From Amyloporia xantha (lineage: Eukaryota > Basidiomycota > Agaricomycetes > Polyporales > Adustoporiaceae), in NCBI GenBank assembly GCA_036971615.1, contig JAYKKR010000001.1, positions 2,852,001 to 2,916,000 of the forward strand: a stretch of 64,000 nt of DNA, given 5' to 3'. Position numbers and translations under genes: made by a program. Shown here piece by piece: positions 1-10,875 of the stretch. The notes beneath the pieces were generated by a model that worked only from the letters and a program-made list of their open reading frames with translations, did not search any database and was not told where the DNA came from. Numbering within the stretch: position 1 is the first letter of the stretch; every line of letters starts with the position of its first letter.

Positions 1-949
1 CCACACCACCACCACTCTCTCTTTTGGAAGCTCGCAGCTCCCTCATAGCCCCTCGGACGAACACATTCGCACACGAGACGGCGCACCGTCTCGACTTACA
101 ACGTAATAAGTCAGGGAATGCTCGAGAAACGCGCAGACACTCACAGCCCGTGATGTCATATGAAATTCCTGGGCCTGCAACCAAGCCTTGAGCAGGAGGC
201 CCCGAGGCGGAGTCTTCACGGGTCGGTGGCGGCGAATAAGGTGGAGGAGATGCTCCAGCAGCCGCAGGAGCCGGCGAAGGCACAGATGGAGTTGGAGGTG
301 GAGGTGGAGGTGGAGAAGGAGACGGCGGAGGAGACGGCGGAGGAGGCGGCGGAGGAGGCGGCGGAGGAGGCGGAGGCGCAGTGGCTGAAGTCTGCGGCGG
401 TATTAGAGGCAGAGGACGACGGGGAAGCTGAATGTCTTCCCTGCCGCTGCGATACGAATGTCCGGTCAATTGGCCTCCAGTATGCTCACGAGGTGGAACA
501 TCCCTGGATCGTGCCTTACGAGCGTCGCTACCGGCTGCCGAAGAGACAGAATGGGTTTTAGAGGACGATCGGTTATGATACTCAACAGGCGTGTGGTTGT
601 TGCGATCAGTGGAAATCTCGGCCTTGAGAGTGGTAGGACGTGCATGAAGCACGCGCGGCCTGAAAACTGCGGTTGGACTCGATACAGGTACTCCGTGCGC
701 GTCATTGTCGGGTTGATTGGCGCCTGCAGTAAATTTGTTGACGGCTGCAACACGAGCCGTCGAATTTCCAACACTAGTGGCAGGACTGTCTGCCTTTGCC
801 GTGACTAGCAACGGTTGGGGACGCGTAGCATAGTTGATGGGCGGCGGATTAAGTAACTGAGCAGGGGAGTCTTGTGTCGGGAAAGCACCCGGGATATGAG
901 GATCCCCAAGCGACAACTTGCTTAAATCAGGGTACACGATGTCTCGCAT
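1..949 (-). CDS. Proline-rich protein of unknown function (partial, runs off left edge)
   Basis: A minus-strand frame is open from the ATG at 949 down to about 150 and probably continues past the window edge after an intron. A good donor (GTGAGT) lies near 148 on the minus strand. The protein is low complexity: a Ser/Thr/Asn-rich first half, then from about 390 down to 240 a nearly pure Pro run broken by Ser and Thr. No catalytic domain is visible. The same frame stays open about 65 nt upstream of 949 without another Met, so the true start may lie in an upstream exon. The Glu-rich and Arg-rich plus-strand frames over 160-561 are mirror images of this Pro-rich coding sequence. It is divergent from the gene at 1318. 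Function is unknown; a scaffold or RNA/actin-associated role would be a guess from composition only. Confidence 0.5.
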   Translation of the reverse strand, partial: MRDIVYPDLSKLSLGDPHIPGAFPTQDSPAQLLNPPPINYATRPQPLLVTAKADSPATSVGNSTARVAAVNKFTAGANQPDNDAHGVPVSSPTAVFRPRVLHARPTTLKAEISTDRNNHTPVEYHNRSSSKTHSVSSAAGSDARKARSRDVPPREHTGGQLTGHSYRSGREDIQLPRRPLPLIPPQTSATAPPPPPPPPPPPPPPSPPPSPSPPPPPPPTPSVPSPAPAAAGASPPPYSPPPTREDSASGPPAQGLVAGPGISYDITGCECLRVSRAFPDLLRCKSRRCAVSCANVFVRGAMRELRASKRESGGGV

Positions 950-1317
950 ACTACTACGCTGGACGGGCTGTGTGCTGCTCGCTGTGCGAGATGCTTGCGT
1001 AAGAAATCGAATAACATCAATTAATCATTTTGCCTACGTGGGTTGACACCGCGATCTTGACGATACGAGTCTTGCGGATAATGCATTTCGGTGGGACCGG
1101 AAGGGAAACTGAGAGAGGCGCGAGTGGAATGAGTGCGAGTGAGAGTGAAAGAAGGGGGAGGAAAGATCGGACCTCTGTTGACACGCTAATATATGTGAAT
1201 ACACGCTTTGATAACGAATCATCCTCGCGCTAGGAATAAGCGAGCTGCACTCTCGTCACACAGCGCCTTCTACCCAAAGACGCCGTGACTCGAATTTTCC
1301 ATTCACATACCTCTCAC
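950..1317. promoter_or_regulatory. Divergent intergenic promoter region
   Basis: This AT/GC-mixed spacer separates two divergent genes. A TATA-like TAATATATG lies at about 1188-1196, some 120 nt before the ATG at 1318. It holds no convincing ORF. Confidence 0.4.
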
Positions 1318-3560
1318 ATGCCCCGAAAAACGTGGACCACCGATGAGCAGACGGCCTGGCTCGAGCAACACATCGCTGAGTTCGTCAATAGTCAGCGTGC
1401 GGATACTTTGAGCAGCTTCTTCGCCTCGCTTCACAATGCTTGGTTCACGAAATGGCCGATTGAGGAGCCCGGGCCACAAGAGCTGGAGACAGCCAATGGT
1501 AGTGCTCAGGTCGTGGTGAATCCTAAAAAGGAGGCTCGCAAAAAGGTTAGTGTTCAGTGTCAAAGGAACCATGTTACAGGTGACTCACCCCCTTGCCTGT
1601 CCACAGCAAATAACCTGGTGGTTCTACAATCATACACGCGGCGCATCCTCGGGTACAGGAAAACGCGCCAATGCTCTCGATTTATCAAAGAAGAAGGCCC
1701 AGAAGTTGCATGCATACCAAGCTTACCTCAAGTTGTACAAGGGGAAGATAATGCCTGTCGTCAATTCGCGTTATATGCAGCACATGCGCGAGCAGGAGGA
1801 GACAGGCGAGCCTGTGACAGACCGATGGCGGTTTACACAGGACGTGGCAAAGGAGATGCTCGAGAACGAGACGACAGAGGTGAAGGGCGAAGTGGAGGCT
1901 GCGCGTACCGAGCCAGATCCAGAGGAAGTCCTTCGCGCGTTGGCGGAGAGCTCTCGTCACGGAGACGCGCCCCAGGCTGATATTGACGCGCAGAAAGCAG
2001 CCGTGTTACAAAGGTGATTACTGCACCATATCCACGGTTAGTGGGTGCTCATTGTCCTTAGAGCTATCGACACTATACCTAAGACCGTGCAAGACGCACT
2101 GAATGCGATAGAACTCCAGACAGGCTGGAAAGCGACGATCCTCCTCGGCGGACCGAATCCGCGGCTGGGCAACCTCACCTCATTGATGTATGTCCGGCAA
2201 TAGTTCGTCTTGACCTATTCAACTGACCCTTGCTTCAGCCTCCACACTGGGAAGACACTCGATCAGTCAGCTCAGTGGCCAGATACCATGGAGGATTGGA
2301 ATGACATCCAATCAGGATTCGACGCATTCATACAAAGATGTTTTCGTGAGTCAATCAAAGATATGATTAATAGGCAAACACGACTTACATGTTCATCAGC
2401 GTCAGATGTTATGGCTACTCTCAGTCTCCCCTCGACGAAACGACCTTCGCCCGATCGATCGTCTGAGGGCCCTGCAGGAGAAGGAAGTTCTGCGCGTGCC
2501 AGCGTCGAGGATATGGGCATCAAACAATCATCTGGGGATCTCGCTGAGAGCATCGTATCACCTGTTCGTTCGCCGGTCATGTTCGAGATCGATGAGTTCG
2601 ACAGAGAGCGCGAAGAGAACATACGTAAGATGAGGCAGTTGCTGGAAACGCTTGGGGTCGATGAGACTATGAGCGAGCTGCAAGGCAAGAAAGATATGCA
2701 GAAGCCGTCACCAAAGCACAAAGGAAAAGAGAGAGAGACCGTCCCAGAGACTTCAGATCGCCAGCTGCGATCCCAAGCAAGGTATGCATAGGTTGGAGCG
2801 CCCTTCTCGAGGTCACGTCTAACGACTTCCTGGTTTTCCCGCGCATCACAGTACAGTCCCGGAGACGTCTTCCTCCACCGTGAAAGACACTCCAGCTACC
2901 ACAGATACTCTCGCCAACCCTCCTGCTTTGCTTGACGTCGTGGCTCTAGTCCCTCCATCGACTTCCGCTACCGGCGCACTCGGGACGTCTTCCGCATCGG
3001 TCCTCGAAACGCTCGATGACCAGCAATCTGGAGTACCCGAATGGATGCAGGACGCTATTCAATACCTACTCAGCATCGACGGAGGAGACGAGTGGAAGAA
3101 TATTGTTTATACCTGGGTAAAATTCGAACGTCTCCTTAATTTCCCGGAGGGCCTCAGCAAGCAGAACAGGCTTTCTGCTAAGGGCCGCCCTGACGAGATG
3201 AAGTACTGGATCTCGCGTGCGCGGAAGTGGGATGGGATGCCGCAAATCCCTGTGGGCCGACTGCCGATGTATGTATCCATGTGGAAGAGCTGGTGGATTT
3301 CTCTCCAGCCGTCTTGGCGCAAGAAGTCCGGGGCTTGGCCCTTGGCTCGTAGGGATGAAGAAGACATTGTTGGGGATATGAAAAGCCTAATAGTGGGAGG
3401 TTCGAACGGTATATTTATTGTTATCATGACGGTTGCATGGTGGCTTTCGGTCGACGTACCAGCTGACCGGCTGCAGGAGCGCGCGGAAGCGGTGGATGAT
3501 TTGCATTGGGTGCTAACCACCATGGTGGAGATCCTCAAGGCACAGGGTGAAGCTGAGTAG
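1318..3560 (+). CDS. Conserved basidiomycete protein with a WFxN-type motif, unknown function (six exons)
   Basis: The splice model is 1318-1545, 1607-2013, 2062-2187, 2239-2345, 2400-2781, 2852-3560 (1959 nt, 652 aa). All junctions keep frame, and each intron has GT...AG and is 48-70 nt. The N-terminus begins MPRKTWTTDEQ, followed by a helical region and, at the exon 1/2 junction, ITWWFYNHTR, then a basic stretch. Around residue 215-250 is TGWKATILLGGPNP followed by HTGKT, a pattern I recognise from many uncharacterised Agaricomycete proteins. The middle is Ser-rich, and the C-terminal exon is Trp-rich with a hydrophobic stretch near 3405-3450. The WF-N motif loosely recalls a homeodomain recognition helix, but that is only a resemblance. 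The start was chosen because it is first in frame after the TATA-like site; an in-frame ATG at 1285 is possible. Intact, with no frameshift. Confidence 0.7.
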
Positions 3561-3643
3561 GTACTATGTAATCTACAGTAGTACTCTCCTGTCCCAAATT
3601 CTACAAATGCTACGAAAATGTGCTCGCCCAAATGCGGCAACAT

Positions 3644-3752
3644 CCCGAGCGCGCCGTCCATAACGAGCTGCCCGATTAAGGCAGCTGGCGGCTTAGATCA
3701 TCGCCTGAGGCGCCCGAGCGCGCCGTCCACAGCGCGCTGCCCGATTAGGCAG
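3644..3752. repeat. Two-copy GC-rich repeat (about 40 bp)
   Basis: The copies at 3644-3684 and 3713-3752 share CCCGAGCGCGCCGTCCA and a GCTGCCCGATTA tail, separated by 28 bp. Confidence 0.55.
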
Positions 3753-3864
3753 GTTTCCAGCCCACCCGGGGACCAGCCACGGCAGGCCGGGCTATCCACG
3801 GCACGGCTGGGGCAGAGTATTACAACGCTGGGCATGATTGTGTATTGTCAATGACCTAGCCTGA

Positions 3865-3942
3865 TTGTATTACAAGGCTTGTAAAACCCTGGCCAAGTTG
3901 TGCACAGAGCTAAGCCCAGGTACCAGGGCCTTTGTAATACAA
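3865..3942. repeat. Foldback inverted repeat next to the element A breakpoint
   Basis: TTGTATTACAAGGC at 3865-3878 is matched in inverted orientation by GCCTTTGTAATACAA at about 3928-3942, with CCTGG/CCAGG continuing the stem. A related GTATTACAA lies at about 3818. It could be a small MITE-like remnant or simply a hairpin. Confidence 0.5.
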
Positions 3943-3960
3943 TTTTGGATACCACAGGTG

Positions 3961-6468
3961 GCGCGAGGAAGATCGCGAAGCCAGCAGCATCCTTTCGGGT
4001 GTCGCAAATCGCATTTTCTCGCTTCGAGGAATTGATTCCCCATGATCAAGGAGAAGCCGCGCTAGTCATCGACTACGATGGGGTAACACCAAGTATTTCC
4101 TTCGTCTCTCCTATTGATTCCTCGACTCCGAACGCTGTTTCGTCTCTTTATCTCTCCGCATGTACCTCCGTCTCATCATATTTACAGTCTCTCTACGCTT
4201 CGGACAATACAGCTTCTAATGCCGCCCCGTTGAACGCTTCGACGTGGGCTTCGACTCTTCTATTCTCAGCTCCGTTCGCTTCGACTCCGCCCGCTCCCGT
4301 CCCGACGAAGTCCCTCTCTCAGTTCTCCAACTCGATTCTCCCCTTTCCTTCGACGACTTCGACTTCGCCATCTTCGACGCACAAGATACTCGCCGCGACG
4401 AAGAAGAAATACAAGCCTGTCGCTCTCAAGACCCGACCCGTCCTTGGTGCCGTCCCCGAACAGTTTCGCATACTTCGGGACATCAAGGGCGACCCTCTAT
4501 CCATCATGCCTAAGCTCTCGACCGACCCCCCGCCATTCAAGCCTACCGGTCGATACACCCTCGAACGCTTCGAAACTACCGAGAAGCTTCACGACGGCGA
4601 TTTCCTACTCCCCGACGAACGTCGAGTCCTCCATCACTTCATGTGCCTGCACAACGAAGCCTTCGCATGGACCGACGACGAGCGCGGATGCTTCAAGCCC
4701 GAGTATTTCCCTCCCGTCGATTTCCCCGTCGTTCCTTACACGCCCTGGGTGCAGAAGAATATCCCCATTCCGCCCGGGATCTACAACGAAGTCTGCGCGG
4801 TGATCAAGCGAAAGATCGCCGCCGGAGTCTACGAGCCTTCGAACTCGTCGTATCGATCGCGCTGGTTCTGTGTCGTAAAGAAGGACGGCAAATCGCTTCG
4901 ACTCGTTCATTCCCTCGAGCCCCTCAACGCAGTCACAATTCAACATTCCGGTGTACCGCCGACGCCCGAGTACCTCGCAGAACAATTCGGAGGAAGACCA
5001 TGCGGCGGCATGCTCGACCTCTACGTCGGCTACGACGAACGACTCATCGCGGAGTCTTCGAGAGACCTAACGACGTTCCAGACACCCTACGGAGCCATGC
5101 GGCTTGTGACGCTCCCGATGGGTTGGACGAACTCGGTCCCCATATTCCACGACGATGTCACCTACATCCTCCAGCCCGAGATCCCGCACGTCCACGGTAC
5201 CCTACGTCGACGACGTTCCCGTCAAAGGTCCCGAATCCGACTACGACGACGAACGGCTCCCTTCGAACCACGGCATTCGACGATTTGTGTGGGAGCATTT
5301 CGAGAACATGAACCGCGTCGTCACTCGAATGCGCTACGCAGGAGGTACCTTTTCCGGAGTAAAGAGCATCCTCATCGCTCGAGAAATCATGGTGGTAGGA
5401 CATCGCTGCACTCCTCAAGGACGACTTCCCGACGACTCTCGCGTCGCTTCGATACGCAACTGGGGCCCCTGCGCTACTCTATCCGACGTTCGAGCGTTCC
5501 TCGGAACCATCGGCGTCGTTCGAATCTTCATCCGCAACTTCGCTCACCGCGCCGACGCGCTCGTACGCCTCACGAGGAAGGACGTCGAGTTCGAGTTCGG
5601 TCCGGAGCAAATCGCGGCGCAGGAAGATCTCAAGGCCGCGCTACTCTCTTCCCCCGCCCTTCGAGCCATCAATTACGATTCCCCCTCCCCCGTTATCCTC
5701 GCCGTCGACACGTCTTTCATTGCAGTCGGATACCACCTGTGTCAATGCGATGAAGCCAACACCCGCATTCGATACTACAATCGTTTCGGCTCGATTACGC
5801 TCAACGATCACGAACGACGGTTTTCGCAACCCAAGCTCGAAATCTACGGCCTGTTTCGTGCGCTTCGATCCCTTCGACTCTACCTCATCGGCGTTCGGAA
5901 CCTCATCGTCGAAGTCGATGCACGGTACATCAAGGGTATGCTGAAGAATCCGGACATAGCCCCAAGCGCGAGTATTAACCGGTGGATCATATCTATTCTC
6001 ACATTCCATTTCACACTCGTCCACGTCCCCGGTACGATGCACGGCCCCGACGGCCTCTCTCGACGAACAGCCCAGCCCGGCGATGTCATCGAAGACGAGG
6101 TCGACGAAGAGTTCGACGATTGGATCGACCAGATGCATTCGTTCGTACACCAGATACAGCCCCTCCCATCCGTCCCTTCGCTTGCCGTCTTAACCAATGA
6201 CAGAGCCGAGGACGGCTCAGATTTCAATAAGGAGGAGGATAGCTACGAGCTAGTGCCTCGATCGGAGCAAGCGCAACTCGCCGACGCGAAGCTCGACGAC
6301 GTCCTCGAATTTCATCGAACATTAGCGAAGCCGGACGACATCTCCGACAGCGTCTACGAAGGGTTCATCAAGTATTGCATGCAGTTTTTCCTCGATAACG
6401 ACATCCTCTGGCGCAAAGACAGCCACGGCGCACACAAACTAGTCGTCAAGCCCGGCGATCGACTTTGA
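3961..6468 (+). pseudogene. Element A reverse transcriptase-RNase H, frameshifted
   Basis: The frame from 3961 to about 5192 encodes the RT N-terminal half (FCVVKKDGKSLRLVHSLEP, then TPYGAMRLVTLPMGWTNS). One extra C near 5192, compared with B, shifts the frame just before the catalytic YVDD (5202-5213). The sequence then continues in the frame of 5155-6468 through RT palm/thumb and a Ty3-type RNase H (AVDTS, KLEIYGL, VDARY). The frame ends at TGA 6466-6468, which also ends the same ORF in B. After it, reading continues in the same frame into integrase. No 5' LTR, gag or protease precedes it. Confidence 0.85.
6206..6237 (+). promoter_or_regulatory. Central polypurine-tract-like copy inside pol of element A
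   Basis: The 32-nt segment ending ATTTCAATAAGGAGGAG closely matches the segment just before the 3' LTR (9733-9764). The same duplication is in B. It encodes DFNKEED within pol. A second plus-strand priming site is an inference. Confidence 0.45.
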
Positions 6469-7655
6469 ATCCTTCGAGAATGCCACGACCGTACCGCGCA
6501 TCGAGGAATCTACGCGACGCGAGCCTTCGTCAACGAGCGATTTTGGTGGCCGTTCCACTACGCCGACATCGCTTGGTTCGTTCGATCGTGCCATATCTGC
6601 CAGTCTCGACAAGTTCGACAAATCCTCATCCCTCCGACCGTCGCAGTCCCAGCCCCGATCTTCGCGAAAATTCACATCGACACCATGCACATGCCTGCTT
6701 CCGGCGGATACAAGTACTTGGTACAAGGTAGATGCTCGCTCACGACTTACCCCGAGTTCCGAATGCTTCGAAAAGAGACAGCGAAAGCCCTCGCCGACTG
6801 GATCTTCGAAGACATCCTCTGTCGATGGGGCGCGCTCAGCGAGATCGTCACCGACAACGGTACGGCGTTCATCAAGGCGGCCGACTACCTTTCGAAGAAG
6901 TACCATATCAATCATATTCGAATCAGCGGGTACAATTCGAGAGCGAACGGTCTCGTCGAACGTCCGCACTTCAGCACACGGCAAGCTCTCTTCAAGACAG
7001 CCGACGGAGATGAGAAGAAGTGGTCCCAAGCTGCGTATTTCGTCTTTTGGTCCGAGCGCATCACGACTCGACGACGCATGGGCTGCTCACCCTACTTCGC
7101 TGTTACGGGCACCCATCCCCTCATTCCCCTCGACATCGTCGAAGCAACGTATCTCCAACCCCGCCAACCTCGATTCTTTCTACGACCGACCTCATCGCCC
7201 GAAGAGCCATCGCGCTCCAGAAACACGTCGAGCAAGTCACCGAACTCCATTCGAAGGTTTACGAAGCACGTCGAATGGCAGCAATTCGCTTCGAAAAGGA
7301 GCACGAACACTCGATCCAGGATTTCGACTTCAAACGCAGAGCTCTAGTACTCATACGCAACACGAAGATCGAGAAGTCCCTCAACCGCAAGATGCGCCCG
7401 CGATACCTAGGCCCCCTCATCGTTGTCTCGCGCAACAAGGGCGGCGCGTACATTGTGTGCGAGCTCGACGGTACAGTCCTTGATCGACCTATCGCAGCAT
7501 TCCGCGTCATTCCGTACTTCGCGCGCAAATCCATCCCAATTCCCGAAGATCTCGAAGATGTCTCGACAGAGCGCCTTCGAGAACTAGAACTATCGAATTC
7601 TCTCGGCGACGACGACGATGATGAAGTCGAAGAAGCCGAAGAACGCGACGAATAG
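6469..7655 (+). pseudogene. Element A integrase, one-base deletion
   Basis: In frame after the TGA comes an H2C2 zinc-binding region (CHDRTAH ... CHICQSRQ) and the integrase core: first Asp in KIHIDTMHMP, second in IVTDNGTAF, Glu in NSRANGLVERPH. A C is missing from the C run at about 7159-7162 relative to B, so the C-terminal part (EKSLNRKMRPRYLGPLIVV) is in another frame, ending at 7655 after an acidic tail. The core precedes the lesion. Confidence 0.85.
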
Positions 7656-8127
7656 AGGTTCTCCCCTTTTCTTACTTGTACAACACGATGCGTACTTTCC
7701 TCATTCCGTTTCTGCTCTCATGTTACGCTATATGCTTGATTTTCTCCTACGATTTAGATGTCCAATTGTACGATTACCTTCGATTCAACTCGAAAGTCGC
7801 GATATCGCTTCGACGTTCTTCGAACGCTTCGATTCGACCGTTGCGCGGAGGCTCACCTTAGACGAGTCCTCCTAGGCTGTGATGACAAACTGAGCCTATA
7901 TTTTCATTAACTCCATTCTTCTTGCGCTACGAACTTTTCGATTTCAGCCTCTATATCCTTCGATCATCTTACTACTCGCTTCGAACACGCTTATTTTCGT
8001 TTCTTTTCCTCTCAGTTCCCGCTAGGTTTCGTCTAGGCCATGCAGGCCACCTTTTCATTCACAAATACTCGACACGAAATTTACACAATATGGACTATCT
8101 ACGAAGGAGGCGGACCGCACGATTCAC
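7656..8127 (+). other. Element A region between pol and the antisense gene
   Basis: T-rich sequence on the pol strand with no coding potential. It is clearly related to B (34500-34953), but identity drops steadily toward the antisense gene. It would hold the 3' end and terminator of the convergent antisense transcript. Confidence 0.5.
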
Positions 8128-9526
8128 CTACTCGTCATCGGACACAGGCTCGAAATCCGCCCCCTTCAGCGCAGCTTCCTCCATCTGCTGCAGGTGAGTG
8201 TCGACGTCGCGAAGGACCTTCATACGCGTCTCGAGAAGGGCCCGTTCTTCCCGAATCGACCGGACAATGGCGCGCGAGTGTGGAGTCAGAGCCATCGAGT
8301 CGAGGTCATCTGTCTCAACGCCGAGTCGGCTACCACCGTCAAGCGGCAAGGCCAGCTTCGGCAGCAGCACTCGGCGACGTTTCGAACTCGTCGAACCAGC
8401 AGTCGAAGGACCCGGCGACGGCGGACGAGCTACACAGGCAATACGATTAGTCGAAACTTTACCTCCTCCATCGAAGACTTACTGCGTTTCTTCGAGCCCC
8501 CGCCGTTGCGAGCCTTTTTCGTCTTTCCGAGGACGTTCACCCCGTCGTAGTAACAGCCCTGGACCGTCTGCGTGCACTTCTCGCACGAGACCGACCCGGC
8601 GACCCACACGCACTCGACGGGCGCGCTACGGTATGCGACGCAGCGGTCGCACTACGGGCGAAGTGTCAGCACACGAACGACGGACAGGGACGACCGAGCT
8701 TACCTTCTGTCCTCCTTGCCGCTTCGCAAGGGCGATCGCGGCCCTCTCCGCCTCGACCATTGGCAGCGCCCGCTCGGCGGCCTTGGGAGTCTTCTACGAG
8801 CAAAGGGACAGAGTCAGTTTCGAGTTGAAGAAACAGGCGGAAACCAAGCGGACTTACCTCGAAGATCTCGATGACATCGTCATCGTCGATTGCGCGCTCC
8901 TTCCCCTTCGAACCTGCGGGCGCGGACTCTTCGACGAGTCCTTCGGCGGCTGCGATTCGCGCCAGCTCTTCGTCGGCGGCTTCCTGGTCACGGCGTTCCT
9001 GCTCGGCGGCCTTCTTCCTTCGATCATCGTCCTCTTCCTTCTTGCGGTGTTCGTCATCCAGGCGGCGAGCTTCGGCAGCTTGCTCACGTTTGCGAGCCTC
9101 CTCGAGGCGTCGTGCCTCCTCTTCGGCAAGGCGTTTTTCTTCGTCTGCGCGGCGTTTGAGGACCGCGTCGATTGCGCTGGCAAGGGCCGGCCAGTCGGGG
9201 CGAGCCCACCCCAACCACGACTCCACCGCACGTTCGGCGAGTTCACCGACAACCGTCGCGACGCGACCTTCGAGCTCGGCGTCCGTAATCGACCCAAGGG
9301 CCTTGCGATACGTATCCTAGAAAGCAATAAGACGACGGAGACTGCGAAGGGCTACATCACTTACCAGAAGCGGCACGACGTCCTGCGCCCATGCCTCGAA
9401 GACCTCTACGGCCTCCACGTTGGTCGGAGGGTTGTCGAGGGCCTTGACAAGTCGTTCCAGGGCGCATTGAGAACGCGAGGCGACGGCGGGAGTCGCAGAT
9501 CGAGGGGTCATCGAAGAAGCAGACAT
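8128..9526 (-). CDS. Antisense spliced gene in retroelement A: coiled-coil protein with cysteine cluster
   Basis: Five exons on the strand opposite pol. Exon 1 starts at ATG 9526 (MSASSMTPRSATPA). Exon 2 holds a Trp-rich helix (ESWLGWARPDWPALASAID) and a long Lys/Arg/Glu coiled coil. Exon 3 is short (KTPKAAERALP). Exon 4 has six cysteines spaced CX2CX9CX8CX2CX6C (starting CDRCVAYRS). Exon 5 begins in a basic RRR region and ends SDDE at 8128. A TATAAG box lies at 9614-9619, about 90 nt upstream. Exon number and order match B exactly, and all exons are open, yet protein identity to B is only moderate (about half by eye). The cysteine spacing resembles the fungal Zn2Cys6 type with a longer second spacer. 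Possibly a nuclear regulator of the element; function unknown. Confidence 0.7.
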
Positions 9527-9613
9527 GATGGAAGCAGCGAGTAGGTGAAGTGGTGCGGCGAGGTGGCGACGAAGGAACGATGGAATGGGGAAAATGAGGC
9601 TAAGTCCAGCCAG

Positions 9614-9619
9614 CTTATA
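9614..9619 (-). promoter_or_regulatory. TATA box of the antisense gene, element A
   Basis: TATAAG on the minus strand, about 90 nt upstream of the ATG at 9526. The same box and spacing occur in B (32956-32961). Confidence 0.5.
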
Positions 9620-9732
9620 TCCCCTTTTCGACCAGCGTTTAGCGCCGACCACGAGGCGTTCGAAACCGACACGGGTTGCCATGCCGCTTCGATCCATTCA
9701 CGATCATCACGCTTCTCGCATCACGTGGAGGA

Positions 9733-9765
9733 CCGAGGACAGTCCAAATTTCAATAAGGAGGAGA
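9733..9765 (+). promoter_or_regulatory. 3' polypurine tract of element A
   Basis: AATAAGGAGGAGA immediately precedes the LTR start TGATAGG at 9766, the expected position for plus-strand priming. Confidence 0.65.
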
Positions 9766-10875
9766 TGATAGGCGCCAAGCCCCTCTGGGCCCCGATACCG
9801 CTCTTTTCGGCAATCGCATCCCGCCCGGCACTTCGGCTCAACGCTCAAAGCCTTCGATTTCGTCTTCGACGCCCTTTGATGCTACGCACGTGACCCCCGA
9901 CGCTCAGTACCCTTCGACACTCTTCGACGTCTTCGACCGTTCGCTACGCTTGCTCGAAGCTCGGCGCGGTCGTTCCGATGTCTCGCCCTTAGATCCTAGG
10001 CCATCTCCCGCATTCGGCGGACAATGGTGCCACTCGACGCCGCTCGTACAGCGCATGCATCGCTTCGTGCCACACCGACGCGTCCGGTCTTTCCCGATTA
10101 GGTATCGAGCCTCGCGGCGTGCTTTCAACGACGGATATCGGTCCGAAGTGTCTCGTATGTTTCTCTTCATCTCCGCGTTCGGCATGATGTCATTCGACCG
10201 ATGGACTCGATACGTGCCACTCAGTGAGGCAAACTCGTGTAGGACAATGCAAAGCCACTCGTACTAGTGTGCCACTCTCGATAGTCGTAGTGTTCCGTCT
10301 CGTAGTATAAAATCTGTCGTAATTCTCTCTCAAATACAAGTTCCTTTTCCCCCTCGAGTTCAGAGCTCATAAGTCGAGTTCGCCCTGCGTCTAAGCCTTC
10401 TACTGCGTTCACCGTGTTACTTCGTCCGAAACCTCGTCACTGCGTCTATTCGTCGATACCGTCTCGACGAACCTTTGATCCTACGATCGCCTTCGATTAC
10501 CATCCTTCGGAAGAACTGCGTTGCGCCTCGAACCACATTCTAGCTAAGTCCTCCCTCTCGAAGCATTTCTATTCCTTCTACGATACATCGAAGCATTTCT
10601 ATTCCTTCTACGATACATCGAAGAGCTCTATCGAGCTTCGATTGTTTCTACCGATCCCCACTAACTACCCCCAGCCTCCGAGTAGCTTCGACGACGTGTC
10701 GAGCTACGTCGTAAGTTCCTCTAGCGTTCGTAGCCTCTTCAAAGGCGTTTCTCATGTTCCCTCGAACCGCGGGACACCTTGCTGCTAACTCCCCTCTCAC
10801 TAAGACTATAATCCGTCTCTCTAGTCCCTTTAGGTCGCACCCAGGTTAGGGGTTAGGGTTTCGTAGGTCGTATCA
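9766..10875 (+). repeat. 3' LTR of element A (about 1110 bp)
   Basis: Starts TGATAGGCGCC and ends GTCGTATCA (5-bp inverted TGATA/TATCA termini). It matches the B LTRs. It is longer partly because of a tandem duplication of about 30 bp at 10560-10620 (GCATTTCTATTCCTTCTACG unit) that is single in B. A telomere-like GGTTAGGGGTTAGGG sits near its end. Confidence 0.85.

Larger units (their letters stand above)
3561..3960. other. Intergenic segment between host gene and truncated retroelement A
   Basis: No gene is visible. The segment holds a roughly 40-bp GC-rich repeat in two copies (3644-3684 and 3713-3752, core CCCGAGCGCGCCGTCCA) and an inverted repeat at 3865-3942. Homology to element B starts abruptly at 3961. 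Confidence 0.5.
3961..10875 (+). mobile_element. Ty3/gypsy element A, 5'-truncated copy related to element B
   Basis: The sequence is nearly identical, in inverted orientation, to element B from the start of RT through integrase (B: 38640 down to 34954), and less so downstream. Gag, protease and the 5' LTR are missing: identity to B begins at 3961. The right end is an LTR (9766-10875) ending TATCA and abutting the integrase of element C. Two single-base indels relative to B break pol (an extra C near 5192, a missing C near 7160). One in-frame TGA (6466-6468) is shared with B. The antisense gene in its 3' region is intact. A is therefore non-autonomous for pol. Confidence 0.85.

Noticed and set aside
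160..561. Plus-strand Glu-rich ORF and overlapping Arg-rich ORF
   Set aside because: They are the complements of a longer proline-rich minus-strand frame; the repeats keep all frames open.
8198..9544. 448-aa plus-strand ORF over the antisense gene
   Set aside because: Low-complexity mirror of the spliced minus-strand gene, whose exon boundaries and protein match element B.
10414..10788. ORFs inside the A/B LTRs (also near 31827 and 43087)
   Set aside because: Ser-rich frames that vary by indels between LTR copies; no sign of coding selection.
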